A stretch of 39,418 nt of DNA from an uncultured Megamonas sp. (GTDB taxonomy: Bacteria > Bacillota_C > Negativicutes > Selenomonadales > Selenomonadaceae). A model generated the notes under the pieces. It was not told where the DNA came from and did no database searches. It worked only from the letters and a program-made list of their open reading frames with translations. Made by a program: the position numbers and the translations under genes. Location: NCBI GenBank assembly GCA_900556715.1, contig USPM01000008.1, forward strand, positions 1 to 39,418, given 5' to 3'. Shown here piece by piece: positions 17,025 through 25,834 of this stretch; the stretch's first letter is position 1; every line of letters starts with the position of its first letter.

Positions 17025-17771
17025 ATGAAAAAAATAGTTGAAATTTGTTGTGGGAGTTATGAAGATGCTATCAATGCTTATAATGGAGGAGCTGAAAGAA
17101 TAGAATTAAATTCGGCATTACATTTAGGCGGATTAACACCTAGTGTATCTACGTTAAAATTAGTGAAAAAACATACTAAATTAAGGGTAATTTGTATGGT
17201 AAGACCAAGAGGAGCAGGTTTTTGTTATAGTGATTTAGAAAAAAAGCAGATTTTTGCTGAAGCAAAAGCTTTGTTAGAGCGTGGAGCTGATGGATTAGCT
17301 TTTGGTTTTTTAACTGAAGATAGAACAATTGATTTAGAATGTACACAAAAAATGGTAGATTTAGTACATCACTATGGTAAGACAGCAGTATTTCATAGAG
17401 CTTTTGATTGTGTAAAAGATGACAAAACAGCAATAAATGAATTAATAAGATTAAAGGTAGATAGAGTATTAACTAGTGGACTGAAAGCAACAGCTGTAGA
17501 AGGAAAAGAAATTATTAGAAATTTACAAGAAACAGTAGGAGCAAAAATAGAGATTTTAGCAGGTAGTGGTATTAATAAAGATAATGTAAAAGATTTAATA
17601 GAATATACAAAAGTAAAGCAGATACATTCATCTTGTAGGGCTTGGCAAGAAGATAAAACGACTTTTGGCGATTTTGTGAATTATGCATTTGCTCAAGGTG
17701 AAAATAAAGCTTGTTATGATTATGTAGATGAAAATTTAGTGAGAAATTTAATCGAAGCTGTTAATGAATAA
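17025..17771 (+). CDS. cutC: CutC family protein
   Basis: A 248-residue TIM-barrel protein of the CutC family. The N-terminal VEICCGSYEDAINAYNGGAERIELNS and LGGLTPS segments are characteristic, as are MVRPRGAGFCYS, VFHRAFD, VLTSG and ILAGSGIN along the barrel. CutC was named for copper homeostasis in E. coli, but the enzyme activity and the copper role remain unsettled. The ATG at 17025 follows AGAGAGG. The next gene begins about 24 nt downstream on the same strand and is probably cotranscribed. Confidence 0.93.
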   Translation: MKKIVEICCGSYEDAINAYNGGAERIELNSALHLGGLTPSVSTLKLVKKHTKLRVICMVRPRGAGFCYSDLEKKQIFAEAKALLERGADGLAFGFLTEDRTIDLECTQKMVDLVHHYGKTAVFHRAFDCVKDDKTAINELIRLKVDRVLTSGLKATAVEGKEIIRNLQETVGAKIEILAGSGINKDNVKDLIEYTKVKQIHSSCRAWQEDKTTFGDFVNYAFAQGENKACYDYVDENLVRNLIEAVNE

Positions 17772-17795
17772 TTTTTTTAAGTTAGGAGAATGATT

Positions 17796-19742
17796 TTGCA
17801 GTTAAAATGGGAGAGTTTTAATTATAATTTGAAAAGAGATTTCAAGTTATTTATTTTTGTTTGGTTATATTTAAATTTATTACGTGTAATTTCATTGATA
17901 ACGATGAAAAGTTATGCTGGTGATATAAATTTAAATGATATTTTGTTGACTATCTATTATGGGGCGAGAATTAGTTTAAAAACAGCAGGCGTGCTTATGC
18001 TATTTACATTTATTTTTGTTACATTAATAGGTTGGTTGATAAATAAACGTTTAGATAAATTGAGGTTAGGATTATCAGCAGTATTTTTATTTATATTGAA
18101 TTTTTTATTTGTAGCAAAATATTTTTATTATAGGGAATTTCATACTAATTTTAATGAAATGGTATTTAATGCTGTAAATGATGATGTAAAAGCTTTATTT
18201 TATACAATGATAGAGCAATATCATTTATTGGAAGGTACAGTAATCATTATTTTATTTACAGCTATAGTCGTATATATCTTGAAAAAGTATCTTGCTTGGC
18301 AGTGGATAAAAAAATCTTTTAAATTTGAAAAAAATCTTGTATTTAAAATATCAGTGATAGTATTTACTTTAGTTTTTGCTTTATTTGTACGCTTTGGTGC
18401 TAGTTTTTCGTATGCAAAATCCATTCATTGGGAAAATTGTGCAAAAACAAAGGATACTTTTCTTAATGAGATAATTTTAGATGATATACAGGCTATCTAT
18501 CGAGGATATTCTATTAAAAAACGCATTGATAATGGCGTGATTTATGGCGTGCATAAGGAAAATATTGCTCAAGATATAGAGTTTTTAGCGAAAAATAGTG
18601 ATGCTTATCGTCTGCAAAAACAAGACTTAAGTAAAATAGATAGTAATTTAGTATATCAAGCTCATGGTAATATAATTGACAAGAAACAACATATATTTAT
18701 TATAATCGGTGAAAGTTTTGCTCAATGGCCATTATTAGATGAATATGCAAATTTGCAATTAGGCGAAAATATGCGAGCTATTATGCAAAAAGATAATGCA
18801 ACATATACACATAATTTCATGCCTAATGGTGCATTTACACCTATGGCAGTAAATGCTATTATTTGTGGTTTATCTGATGTAAATATATATCCTAATCATC
18901 AATATGAGTCATATAAGCAGGTATATGCAACATCTTTTGCACCACAGATAAAAAAATTAGGATATAAAACACAGTTTTGGTATGCTGGTTTTAGTGGTTG
19001 GGAAAGAATAAAAGATTTTGCTTTGGCACAAGGTTTTGATGAATTCCATTGTGCATCAGATTATCAATATCCATCAGGTAATGTGTGGGGCTGTGATGAC
19101 GAATTTATTTTTGATAAGTTAAAGCAAGAAGTAGCTCAAAATGATGAACCTACAGTATATGTGATTTTATCTGTATCAAATCATGCCCCTTATAGTGTAG
19201 ATTTAGCAAAAGCAGGTTTTCCGAAAGAAGAAGTACGAGCTAAATTACCTGTAGATGTGCAAAATGATGAAGATTTATTGAATAAATTAGGTCATTATTG
19301 GTATACAGATAAAGTGATTGGCAATTTTGTTAAAGATATTGAAACAATATATCCTAAAGAAAATCTATTTGTAATTACTGGTGACCATGCTGATAGAACA
19401 AATATAGAAGCGAAACCTACATTATTTAATAGATATACTGTACCATGTATTATCTATGGTGATGGTATTACGAAAAATATATTATCAGATAAAGTGGCTG
19501 GCGGTCATATTAATATTGGGGCAACGGTATTTGAATTAATAGCACCGCAAGGCTTTGAATATTATAGTTTAGGTAAAGCTTTAACAAGAGAAGCAAATGT
19601 AGGCTTTAATGATGGCGTTTGGATAACAAATAAGCAGATTGGTAAATTAGATGGGAATGAACCTGTAGAAGTAGAACAAACTTTAAAAGCATATAGAACA
19701 ATCTCTTGGTGGAGAAGTATAAACGGTAATACAATTAAATAA
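17796..19742 (+). CDS. LtaS/MdoB-like membrane sulfatase-fold phosphoglycerol transferase
   Basis: A 648-residue membrane protein with about five N-terminal transmembrane segments (about 20-40, 50-78, 85-112, 145-168, 186-205) and an extracytoplasmic sulfatase-like domain from about residue 290. Domain marks are IFIIIGESFAQWP with the metal-binding Glu, NGAFTPMAVNAIICGL with a candidate nucleophile Thr, FWYAGFSGWERI, SVSNHAPY and VITGDHADR. This is the layout of lipoteichoic acid synthase and of MdoB/OpgB phosphoglycerol transferases. In a diderm it would more likely modify a periplasmic glycan or lipid. The TTG at 17796 sits 7 nt from AGGAG; the ATG at 17790 touches the ribosome site and is less likely. 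It follows cutC by 24 nt. Confidence 0.8.
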   Translation: MQLKWESFNYNLKRDFKLFIFVWLYLNLLRVISLITMKSYAGDINLNDILLTIYYGARISLKTAGVLMLFTFIFVTLIGWLINKRLDKLRLGLSAVFLFILNFLFVAKYFYYREFHTNFNEMVFNAVNDDVKALFYTMIEQYHLLEGTVIIILFTAIVVYILKKYLAWQWIKKSFKFEKNLVFKISVIVFTLVFALFVRFGASFSYAKSIHWENCAKTKDTFLNEIILDDIQAIYRGYSIKKRIDNGVIYGVHKENIAQDIEFLAKNSDAYRLQKQDLSKIDSNLVYQAHGNIIDKKQHIFIIIGESFAQWPLLDEYANLQLGENMRAIMQKDNATYTHNFMPNGAFTPMAVNAIICGLSDVNIYPNHQYESYKQVYATSFAPQIKKLGYKTQFWYAGFSGWERIKDFALAQGFDEFHCASDYQYPSGNVWGCDDEFIFDKLKQEVAQNDEPTVYVILSVSNHAPYSVDLAKAGFPKEEVRAKLPVDVQNDEDLLNKLGHYWYTDKVIGNFVKDIETIYPKENLFVITGDHADRTNIEAKPTLFNRYTVPCIIYGDGITKNILSDKVAGGHINIGATVFELIAPQGFEYYSLGKALTREANVGFNDGVWITNKQIGKLDGNEPVEVEQTLKAYRTISWWRSINGNTIK

Positions 19743-19745
19743 AGC

Positions 19746-19797
19746 AAAATAGCCATTTTCTTAGTTATAAAATAATAAAAAGAAAATGGCTATTTTT
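19746..19797. terminator. Strong terminator between LtaS-like gene and rlmB (bidirectional)
   Basis: A perfect 17-bp inverted repeat (19746-19762 with 19780-19796), GCCATTTTC core, ends in T5 on the plus strand and A4 on the left, so it can stop both convergent transcripts. Confidence 0.92.
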
Positions 19798-19823
19798 ATA
19801 TATTATCGAGATATTAATTTAAA

Positions 19824-20684
19824 TTAGTTTTGTTTTAAAGTACGTTGTTTTAATACTTCATAAGCTAAGATAGCAGCAGCATTAGAAGCATTTAAAGAAT
19901 TTACTTTGCCACGCATTGGAATTTTAACGATGAAATCACAAGCATTTTTTGTAAGACGGCTAACACCGCGACCTTCACTGCCGATAACTAAAACGAGCGG
20001 GCCTGTCATATTAGCGTCATAATAATTTTCTGTACCGTCCATATCTGCTCCAGCTACCCAAAGGCCTTTTTGTTTTAATTCTTCTAAAGTTTGTACCACA
20101 TTACCAATACGAGCTACAGGAACATATTCTAAAGCTCCAGCAGAAGTTTTGGCTACGATAGAAGATAATGGGCAACTGCGATGTTTAGGAATTAAAATAC
20201 CGTGAGCACCAACAGCGTCAGCAGTACGTAAGATAGCACCGAGATTATGAGGATCTTCTAATTCATCTAATAAAATAATGAATGGGTCTTCATTGCGTTC
20301 TTTGGCGAGGTTTAAAATATCATCGAGTTCTACATAATCAACAGGAGCTGCATAAGCTGCAATACCTTGATGACGTTGACCGCCACAGATTTGGTCAAGT
20401 TTTTCAGTATTTACATTTTGCACAATGATACGGCGTTCTCTAGCGAGTGTCATGATTTCAGGCATAGAACCACCATGAGCACTATCTGCGATCAAGATGC
20501 GATTGATAGAACGGCCACTTTTTAAAGCTTCGCGAACAGCATTGCGACCAAGTAAAATATCTTCACTAATTTCTATTTTTTTTGGTCTGGCTTGACGCAC
20601 ATCATTAATTTTTTTCTTTGGACGAGGACTTACTACAAATTTATTTTTTTTATCTTTTTTAGGTTTGTTTTTTGTTGGACGCAT
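19824..20684 (-). CDS. rlmB: TrmH/SpoU-family 23S rRNA 2'-O-ribose methyltransferase (RlmB)
   Basis: A SPOUT methyltransferase of 286 residues that methylates G2251 (E. coli numbering) in 23S rRNA. A Lys/Arg-rich N-terminal tail (about 1-40) precedes the substrate-binding domain with ILLGRNAVREALKSG. The catalytic domain holds the three SpoU motifs: DPHNLGAILRTADA, VLVIGSEGRGVSRL and IPMRGKVNSLNASNAAAI. GGAGAT lies just before the ATG at 20684 (minus strand), which decides it over the ATG at 20696. thyX lies upstream on the same strand with a 33-nt gap. The thyX-rlmB order is common in Firmicutes. Confidence 0.94.
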   Translation of the reverse strand: MRPTKNKPKKDKKNKFVVSPRPKKKINDVRQARPKKIEISEDILLGRNAVREALKSGRSINRILIADSAHGGSMPEIMTLARERRIIVQNVNTEKLDQICGGQRHQGIAAYAAPVDYVELDDILNLAKERNEDPFIILLDELEDPHNLGAILRTADAVGAHGILIPKHRSCPLSSIVAKTSAGALEYVPVARIGNVVQTLEELKQKGLWVAGADMDGTENYYDANMTGPLVLVIGSEGRGVSRLTKNACDFIVKIPMRGKVNSLNASNAAAILAYEVLKQRTLKQN

Positions 20685-20717
20685 GATAATCTCCATTTCT
20701 TATTAATATTTTATAAA

Positions 20718-21407
20718 TTATTCTTCACGTAATTTGAGCATTTCTTTAAATTTACCGCAAGTCATAGCACCTTCAGGGCAACGACCAGTGCGAACACAAG
20801 TTGCACCTGCATTTTTAAATAAAAGAGGAGCTACTTTTTTTACTTCAGCGAGCATTAAATATGCCATTTGGCGAATTTCCCATTGAGCACGATTACAGCA
20901 ACGAAGAGAAAAGAAGTTAAGTAATGAACGAGCATTAAATGTTGCTAAGACTTTTGTTTCGGTAGCATTAGCTAAAACATAGCGAGCATCTTCTTTAGGA
21001 ATATCCATAGCAACTAATTCATCATAAGTTTGGCGAATTGTATGCATTAGATTTTCGAATTTTGCTTTAGCTTCATCATTTTCAGCGATTGATGGCGGTA
21101 AAATATATTCAAAATCATGTTCACTTACATAACGTTGAGATTGTTGAGAGTAAGAAGCAATGCGATGACGTACTAATTGATGAGAGAGTACGCGAGAAAT
21201 ACCCTCAATAGCAAAAGTAAAAGTAACATGTTCCATAGTGGAAGCATGGCCCATGCTGATAATTTTTTCTACAAGTTTTGTGACTTGTTCATCAGTCATT
21301 TTTTCAGATAACTCTTCTGCACCAGCAGGAGAATAACAAAGACGAGCTGCCATAGCTACAGTACGTTCTGGCTCAGCAGTATATTTCATAAGTTTAACTT
21401 TAATCAA
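20718..21407 (-). CDS. thyX: Flavin-dependent thymidylate synthase ThyX
   Basis: Makes dTMP from dUMP using methylenetetrahydrofolate and FAD; 229 residues, normal for the family. The ThyX signature RHRxxSxxxxSxR is seen as [13 protein letters not shown], and the C-terminal half has the conserved [20 protein letters not shown] stretch. The start is a TTG at 21407, placed 9 nt from GGAGAG on the minus strand. No thyA is seen in the window. rlmB follows in the same direction. folE2, which can feed folate synthesis, is 15 kb away and not linked. Confidence 0.96.
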   Translation of the reverse strand: MIKVKLMKYTAEPERTVAMAARLCYSPAGAEELSEKMTDEQVTKLVEKIISMGHASTMEHVTFTFAIEGISRVLSHQLVRHRIASYSQQSQRYVSEHDFEYILPPSIAENDEAKAKFENLMHTIRQTYDELVAMDIPKEDARYVLANATETKVLATFNARSLLNFFSLRCCNRAQWEIRQMAYLMLAEVKKVAPLLFKNAGATCVRTGRCPEGAMTCGKFKEMLKLREE

Positions 21408-21520
21408 AGTAAAGCACTCTCCTAATATAAATTAAGTAAATTAATTATAACTAGTTTTAAAATTTTTCACAAGCTACTAGTTTTAAAACTTTTTATAAGT
21501 TGAAAAAAATAAAGCGTAGT

Positions 21521-21570
21521 AAAAAAGAGCAATACTAATAATTTACATTTAATAATTAGTATTGCTCTTT
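21521..21570 (-). terminator. Intrinsic terminator after trxB
   Basis: A 16-bp perfect stem (21524-21539 with 21555-21570, AAAGAGCAATACTAAT core). Read on the minus strand it ends in a T6 run (complement of 21521-21526), directly after the trxB stop. Confidence 0.9.
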
Positions 21571-21580
21571 CATTATAGAA

Positions 21581-22498
21581 TTAAATTTCGTTTAAATAAT
21601 CGGTTACAGACTTAATAGCATTAGCACCATCGGAAGCAGCAGTTAAGACTTGACGTAAATCTTTAGTACGTAAATCACCAGCTACAAAAAAGCCTTTAGC
21701 ATTTGTTTTACCTGTTTCATCAGCAATAACATAACCAGCATCATCAGTATTGACAAAATCAGGTACTAGTTGATTATTAGGTATCATGCCCACTGCCACG
21801 AAAATTCCATCTACAGGAATATCTACAATTTCGCCAGTCTTTTTATATTCAATTTCAATAGCAGAAACTTTTTTATCCCCTTTGATAGATTTTGGCAAAG
21901 CAGATTTTACAAATTCTACATTTGGCATAGCAAAAATTTTCTCTTGAGAATGTTTATCTCCACGTAATTCATCACGACGATGGATTAAATAAACTTTTTC
22001 ACAGATTTTGGCAAGGAATAAAACATCTTCAAGAGCAGTATTTCCGCCACCAATAACAGCAGTTGTTTTATTGCGATAAAAAGCACCATCACAAGTAGCA
22101 CAATAATAAACACCACGGCTTAAATATTGCTGTTCTCCAGGAATATCCAAAGTGCGAGGATTAGCACCAGTAGCTAAAATTACAGATTTAGTCAAGATTG
22201 GTTCTTGTCCATTAACTTCAATAGTATAAGTATTATCCTCGTTTTGTTTAATAGCAGTTACTTCAGCTTCTTTAATTTCAGCACCTAATTTTTCAGCATG
22301 TTCTTGAAGTGCCATAGAAAAAGAAGCTCCATCAATATTAGGCATACCAGGATAATTATCTAAATCATTAGTAGTGACAATCTGACCACCACTATAACCT
22401 GCTTTTTCCAAAACAACATAATTTAAAGCAGCACGAGAAGCATATATAGCAGCAGCAAGACCAGCAGGCCCACTGCCGATGATAACAGTATCTAACAT
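21581..22498 (-). CDS. trxB: Thioredoxin reductase
   Basis: A flavoenzyme of 305 residues that reduces thioredoxin with NADPH. The FAD-binding motif is GSGPAGLAAAIYASRA, the redox-active pair is CATC in YYCATCDGAFYRNK, the NADPH motif is GGGNTALEDVLFLA, and the C-terminal FAD motif is GDLRTKDLRQVLTAASDGA. All are intact. The ATG at 22498 follows GGTGA on the minus strand. It is divergent from the mobilization genes that start at 22693. Confidence 0.97.
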   Translation of the reverse strand: MLDTVIIGSGPAGLAAAIYASRAALNYVVLEKAGYSGGQIVTTNDLDNYPGMPNIDGASFSMALQEHAEKLGAEIKEAEVTAIKQNEDNTYTIEVNGQEPILTKSVILATGANPRTLDIPGEQQYLSRGVYYCATCDGAFYRNKTTAVIGGGNTALEDVLFLAKICEKVYLIHRRDELRGDKHSQEKIFAMPNVEFVKSALPKSIKGDKKVSAIEIEYKKTGEIVDIPVDGIFVAVGMIPNNQLVPDFVNTDDAGYVIADETGKTNAKGFFVAGDLRTKDLRQVLTAASDGANAIKSVTDYLNEI

Positions 22499-22631
22499 AA
22501 AATCACCTACAATACAAAATCAATATTTCTTATAAAATAATAATTATTATCCATTGCTTAAATTATAATATAAAAAACAACAAAATGTCTACAAAAATAT
22601 TGCAGAAAAAAGAATCATAATATATAGTAAA

Positions 22632-22692
22632 AGGAAAGGATAGAAGTAAAGAAGCAAGCTTAGCAAAAGTCTAGACGAAAGAAGGAAGAAAA
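22632..22692 (+). other. Purine-rich segment with two short palindromes before mobC (candidate oriT)
   Basis: Between trxB and the mobC-like gene the plus strand is almost all purine, broken by GCAAGCTTAGC (22654-22664, imperfect palindrome) and GTCTAGAC (22669-22676, perfect palindrome). Origins of transfer usually lie just upstream of the mobC-relaxase pair, so this is the best candidate for a nick region. I do not recognise a known nic sequence. Confidence 0.25.
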
Positions 22693-23022
22693 ATGAAAAA
22701 AAAATCACCTCGCCTACAATTAAATATAAGATTAACTCCCGAACAAAATGAACTAATAAAACAAAAACTTAAACAAACACAACTCTCAAAAACTCAATTT
22801 GTAATAGATTGTATAAACAACAATCCAATATACATAATTCCAAGTCTAGAACAAACAATATCACAAATAAAATACCTAGGAAATAAAGTAAACGAACTAT
22901 CTAATAAAATAGAAACAAAAGATGAAAATACAGAAAAACTTCTACAAGAAATACAACAAGGATGTGATGAATTTTGGCAATTATTAAAGTCGTTAAAGCA
23001 GGAAAAACAAAATCAAGCTTAA
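22693..23022 (+). CDS. MobC-like plasmid mobilization accessory protein
   Basis: A 109-residue protein with a ribbon-helix-helix-like N terminus (LQLNIRLTPEQNELIKQKLK, then LSKTQFVIDCI) and a helical C-terminal half. This layout fits MobC-type accessory proteins, which bind oriT and help the relaxase. The ATG at 22693 follows GAAGGA. The relaxase gene starts inside it, a 49-nt overlap typical of mob operons. Its codons are A/C-rich on the coding strand (many CTA, CTC, AAC, ACA, CAA), unlike the T-rich TTA/TTG usage of neighbouring chromosomal genes, which points to transfer from another replicon. Confidence 0.7.
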   Translation: MKKKSPRLQLNIRLTPEQNELIKQKLKQTQLSKTQFVIDCINNNPIYIIPSLEQTISQIKYLGNKVNELSNKIETKDENTEKLLQEIQQGCDEFWQLLKSLKQEKQNQA

Positions 23023-24089
23023 AAGCAGCACTAAATTATATTGCGAATGAAGAAAAAATAATCACACCAACAGGAAAAAAATTAATGACTTCATTGAATT
23101 GTTGGGGTTCACTAAAAAATATTTATGACACAATGATCGCCACAAAAGAATTATATCGAAAAGCAATAGATAATAGAAATAGTGAAATGTATAAACATTT
23201 TCAGCAATCATTTAAGCCAAATGAAATAACTCCAGAAAAAGCCCATGAAATAGGAAAAAAATGGGCAATGCAAAATTTTGCTCAAGATGGTTTTGAAGTA
23301 TGTATATGTACTCACTTAGATACAGAACATATACATAATCACTTTATCATCAATTCAGTGAATGCTATAACAGGTAAAACCATAGAAATACATGCCAATA
23401 AAACTTTAGAAAAATTAAAATATAGTTCTGATGAATTATGCAGAGAATATAATTTATCAGTTATTGAAAGAGATATATTTGCTCAAAACAAAAATCATGA
23501 ATATAATATGCGTAAAAAATATAGCTTTTTAAGAGAACAATTTAGAGATTTAACGTGGCAGAAAACAGTTTATGATAAAATAATAGATATTTTAAATAAA
23601 AGTAGAAATAAAAACTTTAAATATTTTGAACAGGAATTATTAAAAGTTGGTATAAAACTGGAACATGAACGTTTAAAGAAAGATTTTATCTTTAATTATA
23701 TTGATGAAAATAGAAAAGTTAGTGATAAAACTTTAGCTAAAACTTTTCATGATGATAAAATTCTACGTAGTAATATTGAAATGATATGGGGAAAAACTCT
23801 TCAATATGATTTAGATAAAAAAATATATTTATCCGAAAAAAAACAAGGATTTTATAAATTAATAGAGAATTTAATAAAAACAATTGATAAGATAAATAAA
23901 TTAAATATAAAAACTAAAATAGAGTTTTATATATTTATGGAAAAACAAGGTTGGTTAATAAAAGATACACAAACAGGTAGAGCTTTTTATAATCAAGAAC
24001 AAGATAGATATTTATATGATAATACTATTTATAAACTTGTAAAAAATAAAATATATTGTTTGCAATATATAGAACAAAATTTAACATAA
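22974..24089 (+). CDS. Relaxase/mobilization nuclease (MobA/VirD2-like, MOBP type)
   Basis: A 371-residue relaxase that would nick and covalently hold DNA at an origin of transfer. It opens with IIKVVKAGKTKSSLKAALNY, with Y22 as the likely catalytic tyrosine. The histidine triad lies in THLDTEHIHNHFIINSVN (H114, H119, H121, H123). The rest is Lys-rich and helical. The start is a TTG at 22974 within mobC. The catalytic domain looks complete, but the protein is short for the family and lacks a long C-terminal extension. No integrase, replication gene or coupling protein is near, so it is an orphan or the remnant of a mobilizable element. The EamA gene follows 13 nt later. Confidence 0.82.
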   Translation: MAIIKVVKAGKTKSSLKAALNYIANEEKIITPTGKKLMTSLNCWGSLKNIYDTMIATKELYRKAIDNRNSEMYKHFQQSFKPNEITPEKAHEIGKKWAMQNFAQDGFEVCICTHLDTEHIHNHFIINSVNAITGKTIEIHANKTLEKLKYSSDELCREYNLSVIERDIFAQNKNHEYNMRKKYSFLREQFRDLTWQKTVYDKIIDILNKSRNKNFKYFEQELLKVGIKLEHERLKKDFIFNYIDENRKVSDKTLAKTFHDDKILRSNIEMIWGKTLQYDLDKKIYLSEKKQGFYKLIENLIKTIDKINKLNIKTKIEFYIFMEKQGWLIKDTQTGRAFYNQEQDRYLYDNTIYKLVKNKIYCLQYIEQNLT

Positions 24090-24102
24090 AGGAGCTTTAC
24101 TT

Positions 24103-24969
24103 ATGGGGACAATGATTAAAGGTCATTTATTGGCATTATTTACAATCATTTGTTGGGGAACAACATTTATATCGACTAAGATATTATTAGTTGATTTTTC
24201 GCCAATTGAGATATTATTAACAAGATTTATAATTGGTCTTAGTATTTTATATATAATTAGACCTGAGCCTTTGAAACTAAGACATGAAGAACATCGTTTA
24301 TATTTAGTTATAGCAGCATTATCAGGGATTACTCTGTATTATTTAATGGAAAATATTGCATTGACATATACGTATGCTTCAAATGTAGGTATTATTACGA
24401 CAACAGCTCCTTTTTTTGCAGCGATTTTAGCTAGTTTTACTTTACGAAAACATACAATTACAGGGCCGTTCATCTTAGGTTTTATAATTTCAATGATAGG
24501 TATAATTTTTATTGCTCTTGAAGAAAGTAGTTTGAATATAAATCCTAAAGGTGATATTTTAGCTTTAGGAGCTGCTATCTTATGGGCTGTGTATGCTGTA
24601 GTATTGAAAAAAATATGTGCATTTAGATATGATATGATTGTAGTTACTAGAGAAATTTTTCTTTATGGTGTTATTTTGATGATACCGCCCGTTATATTTA
24701 TGGGTTTTGATATTGATTTAATATATTTATTAGAACCTGTGAACTTAGCAAATATGTTATATTTGGGGATATTTGCTTCAGCTATTTGCTTTTTAACATG
24801 GAATTTTGCTACTAAGTATCTAGGTGTAGTGAAAACAACAGTATATATATATGCTTGTCCTGTAGTTACAGTAATCACTGCTTATATAGTATTAAATGAA
24901 CCAATAACTTTATATAAATTAATTGGTATGGTATTAGCTATTGTTGGTTTAGTTATATCGCAAAGATGA
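24103..24969 (+). CDS. DMT-superfamily transporter (EamA)
   Basis: A 288-residue membrane protein with about ten transmembrane helices in two EamA repeats, for example LLALFTIICWGTTFISTK at the start of the first and LALGAAILWAVYAVVLKK at the start of the second. Members export or exchange small metabolites; the substrate cannot be told from sequence. The ATG at 24103 follows AAAGGAG. It lies only 13 nt after the relaxase stop, yet its T-rich, TTA-based codon use resembles the chromosome rather than mobC, so it may be a resident gene placed next to the inserted mob pair. A terminator follows at once. Confidence 0.88.
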   Translation: MGTMIKGHLLALFTIICWGTTFISTKILLVDFSPIEILLTRFIIGLSILYIIRPEPLKLRHEEHRLYLVIAALSGITLYYLMENIALTYTYASNVGIITTTAPFFAAILASFTLRKHTITGPFILGFIISMIGIIFIALEESSLNINPKGDILALGAAILWAVYAVVLKKICAFRYDMIVVTREIFLYGVILMIPPVIFMGFDIDLIYLLEPVNLANMLYLGIFASAICFLTWNFATKYLGVVKTTVYIYACPVVTVITAYIVLNEPITLYKLIGMVLAIVGLVISQR

Positions 24970-24971
24970 AG

Positions 24972-25000
24972 AAAGCTCTCAGAATTTCTGAGAGCTTTTT
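24972..25000. terminator. Bidirectional terminator after the EamA gene
   Basis: A near-perfect palindrome AAAGCTCTCAGAA/TTCTGAGAGCTTT (24972-24998) with a tiny loop and T runs at the right. It separates the EamA gene from the convergent LUD gene. Confidence 0.88.
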
Positions 25001-25001
25001 A

Positions 25002-25646
25002 CTATAAACCTAGATTTTCGCCTACTAAAATAACTTTTATTTTTTTTGCTGGACGACAAATACGAGTAGTAACCATATAAGCACAGCAACTATCACTAGA
25101 TAAGCAATCGTGACAAGCACCAGTCTGATTGCATGGTGTTTTAGCATTAGGAAAACGCTGTACAACGCTAGGAGCAGCTATATTTCTAGCACGGGCATAA
25201 GCATCATCTAGCGTTTTTACAACTTTATTCATGCCTGCTATTATGATTACATTTTTAGGTCCATAAATCATGGCAGCGACACGATTGCCGTTACCGTCGA
25301 TATTTACTAATTGACCATCTTCACTGATAGCATTAGAGCTCATAAGGAAAGTATCGCAAAGTAGAGCTTTACGCATGAGGTCAAGTCGTTCTTCTGGTGA
25401 TTTGGCACTATCGCGGTCGATTACTTGATAATGTTCTTTTACATAGGATAATAAATTAATTTCATCAATAGAAATAGAACCTCCCCATGAAACTATATCT
25501 TTTTCAGGGATTAATTTAATTGCTTGAGCCAGAGCTTCTTCTTTTGTGCTACAGTAATAAGCTTCAAAATGACGTTTAGTTAAAGCTTTTACTACATTAG
25601 GACCTAGTTTGTCATAACGTAATTGTTGAGGTAAATTTCTAGCCAT
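25002..25646 (-). CDS. LUD-domain protein (lactate-utilisation/DUF162 family)
   Basis: A 214-residue protein of the LUD family, which includes LutC and LutB parts. Visible family marks are DIVSWGGSISIDEINLL, the ISEDGQLVNIDGNGNRVAAMIYGPKNVIIIAG stretch, and a C-terminal CNQTGACHDCLSSDSCCAYM cysteine cluster that may bind metal. It is stand-alone: no lutA or lutB neighbours. Stand-alone LUD proteins of this size are common in anaerobic Firmicutes and their substrate is not known. The ATG at 25646 follows GGAGAT on the minus strand. Confidence 0.85.
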   Translation of the reverse strand: MARNLPQQLRYDKLGPNVVKALTKRHFEAYYCSTKEEALAQAIKLIPEKDIVSWGGSISIDEINLLSYVKEHYQVIDRDSAKSPEERLDLMRKALLCDTFLMSSNAISEDGQLVNIDGNGNRVAAMIYGPKNVIIIAGMNKVVKTLDDAYARARNIAAPSVVQRFPNAKTPCNQTGACHDCLSSDSCCAYMVTTRICRPAKKIKVILVGENLGL

Positions 25647-25747
25647 AATATCATCTCCAATATGAATATTTATTTATATTATAATACAAAATATCCATGT
25701 TAAGCATAGATAAAGATGAATAAAATAGATACTTAATTAAATTGATA

Positions 25748-25776
25748 TTTACAAAAGAGATTTAAATCTATATTAT
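25748..25776 (+). promoter_or_regulatory. Promoter for trpS
   Basis: TTTACA (25748-25753), a 17-nt spacer and TATTAT (25771-25776). The leader to the ATG is about 50 nt and too short and AT-rich for a T-box; no T-box sequence is seen. Confidence 0.55.
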
Positions 25777-25834
25777 ATTAAATATATAAATATTAATAAT
25801 AAAGTTTATTAGTAATAGATTGCGGAGGTTAGTT

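Noticed and set aside
25647..25834. Possible T-box leader before trpS
   Set aside because: No T-box consensus and no terminator/antiterminator pair; the leader after the likely promoter is about 50 nt.
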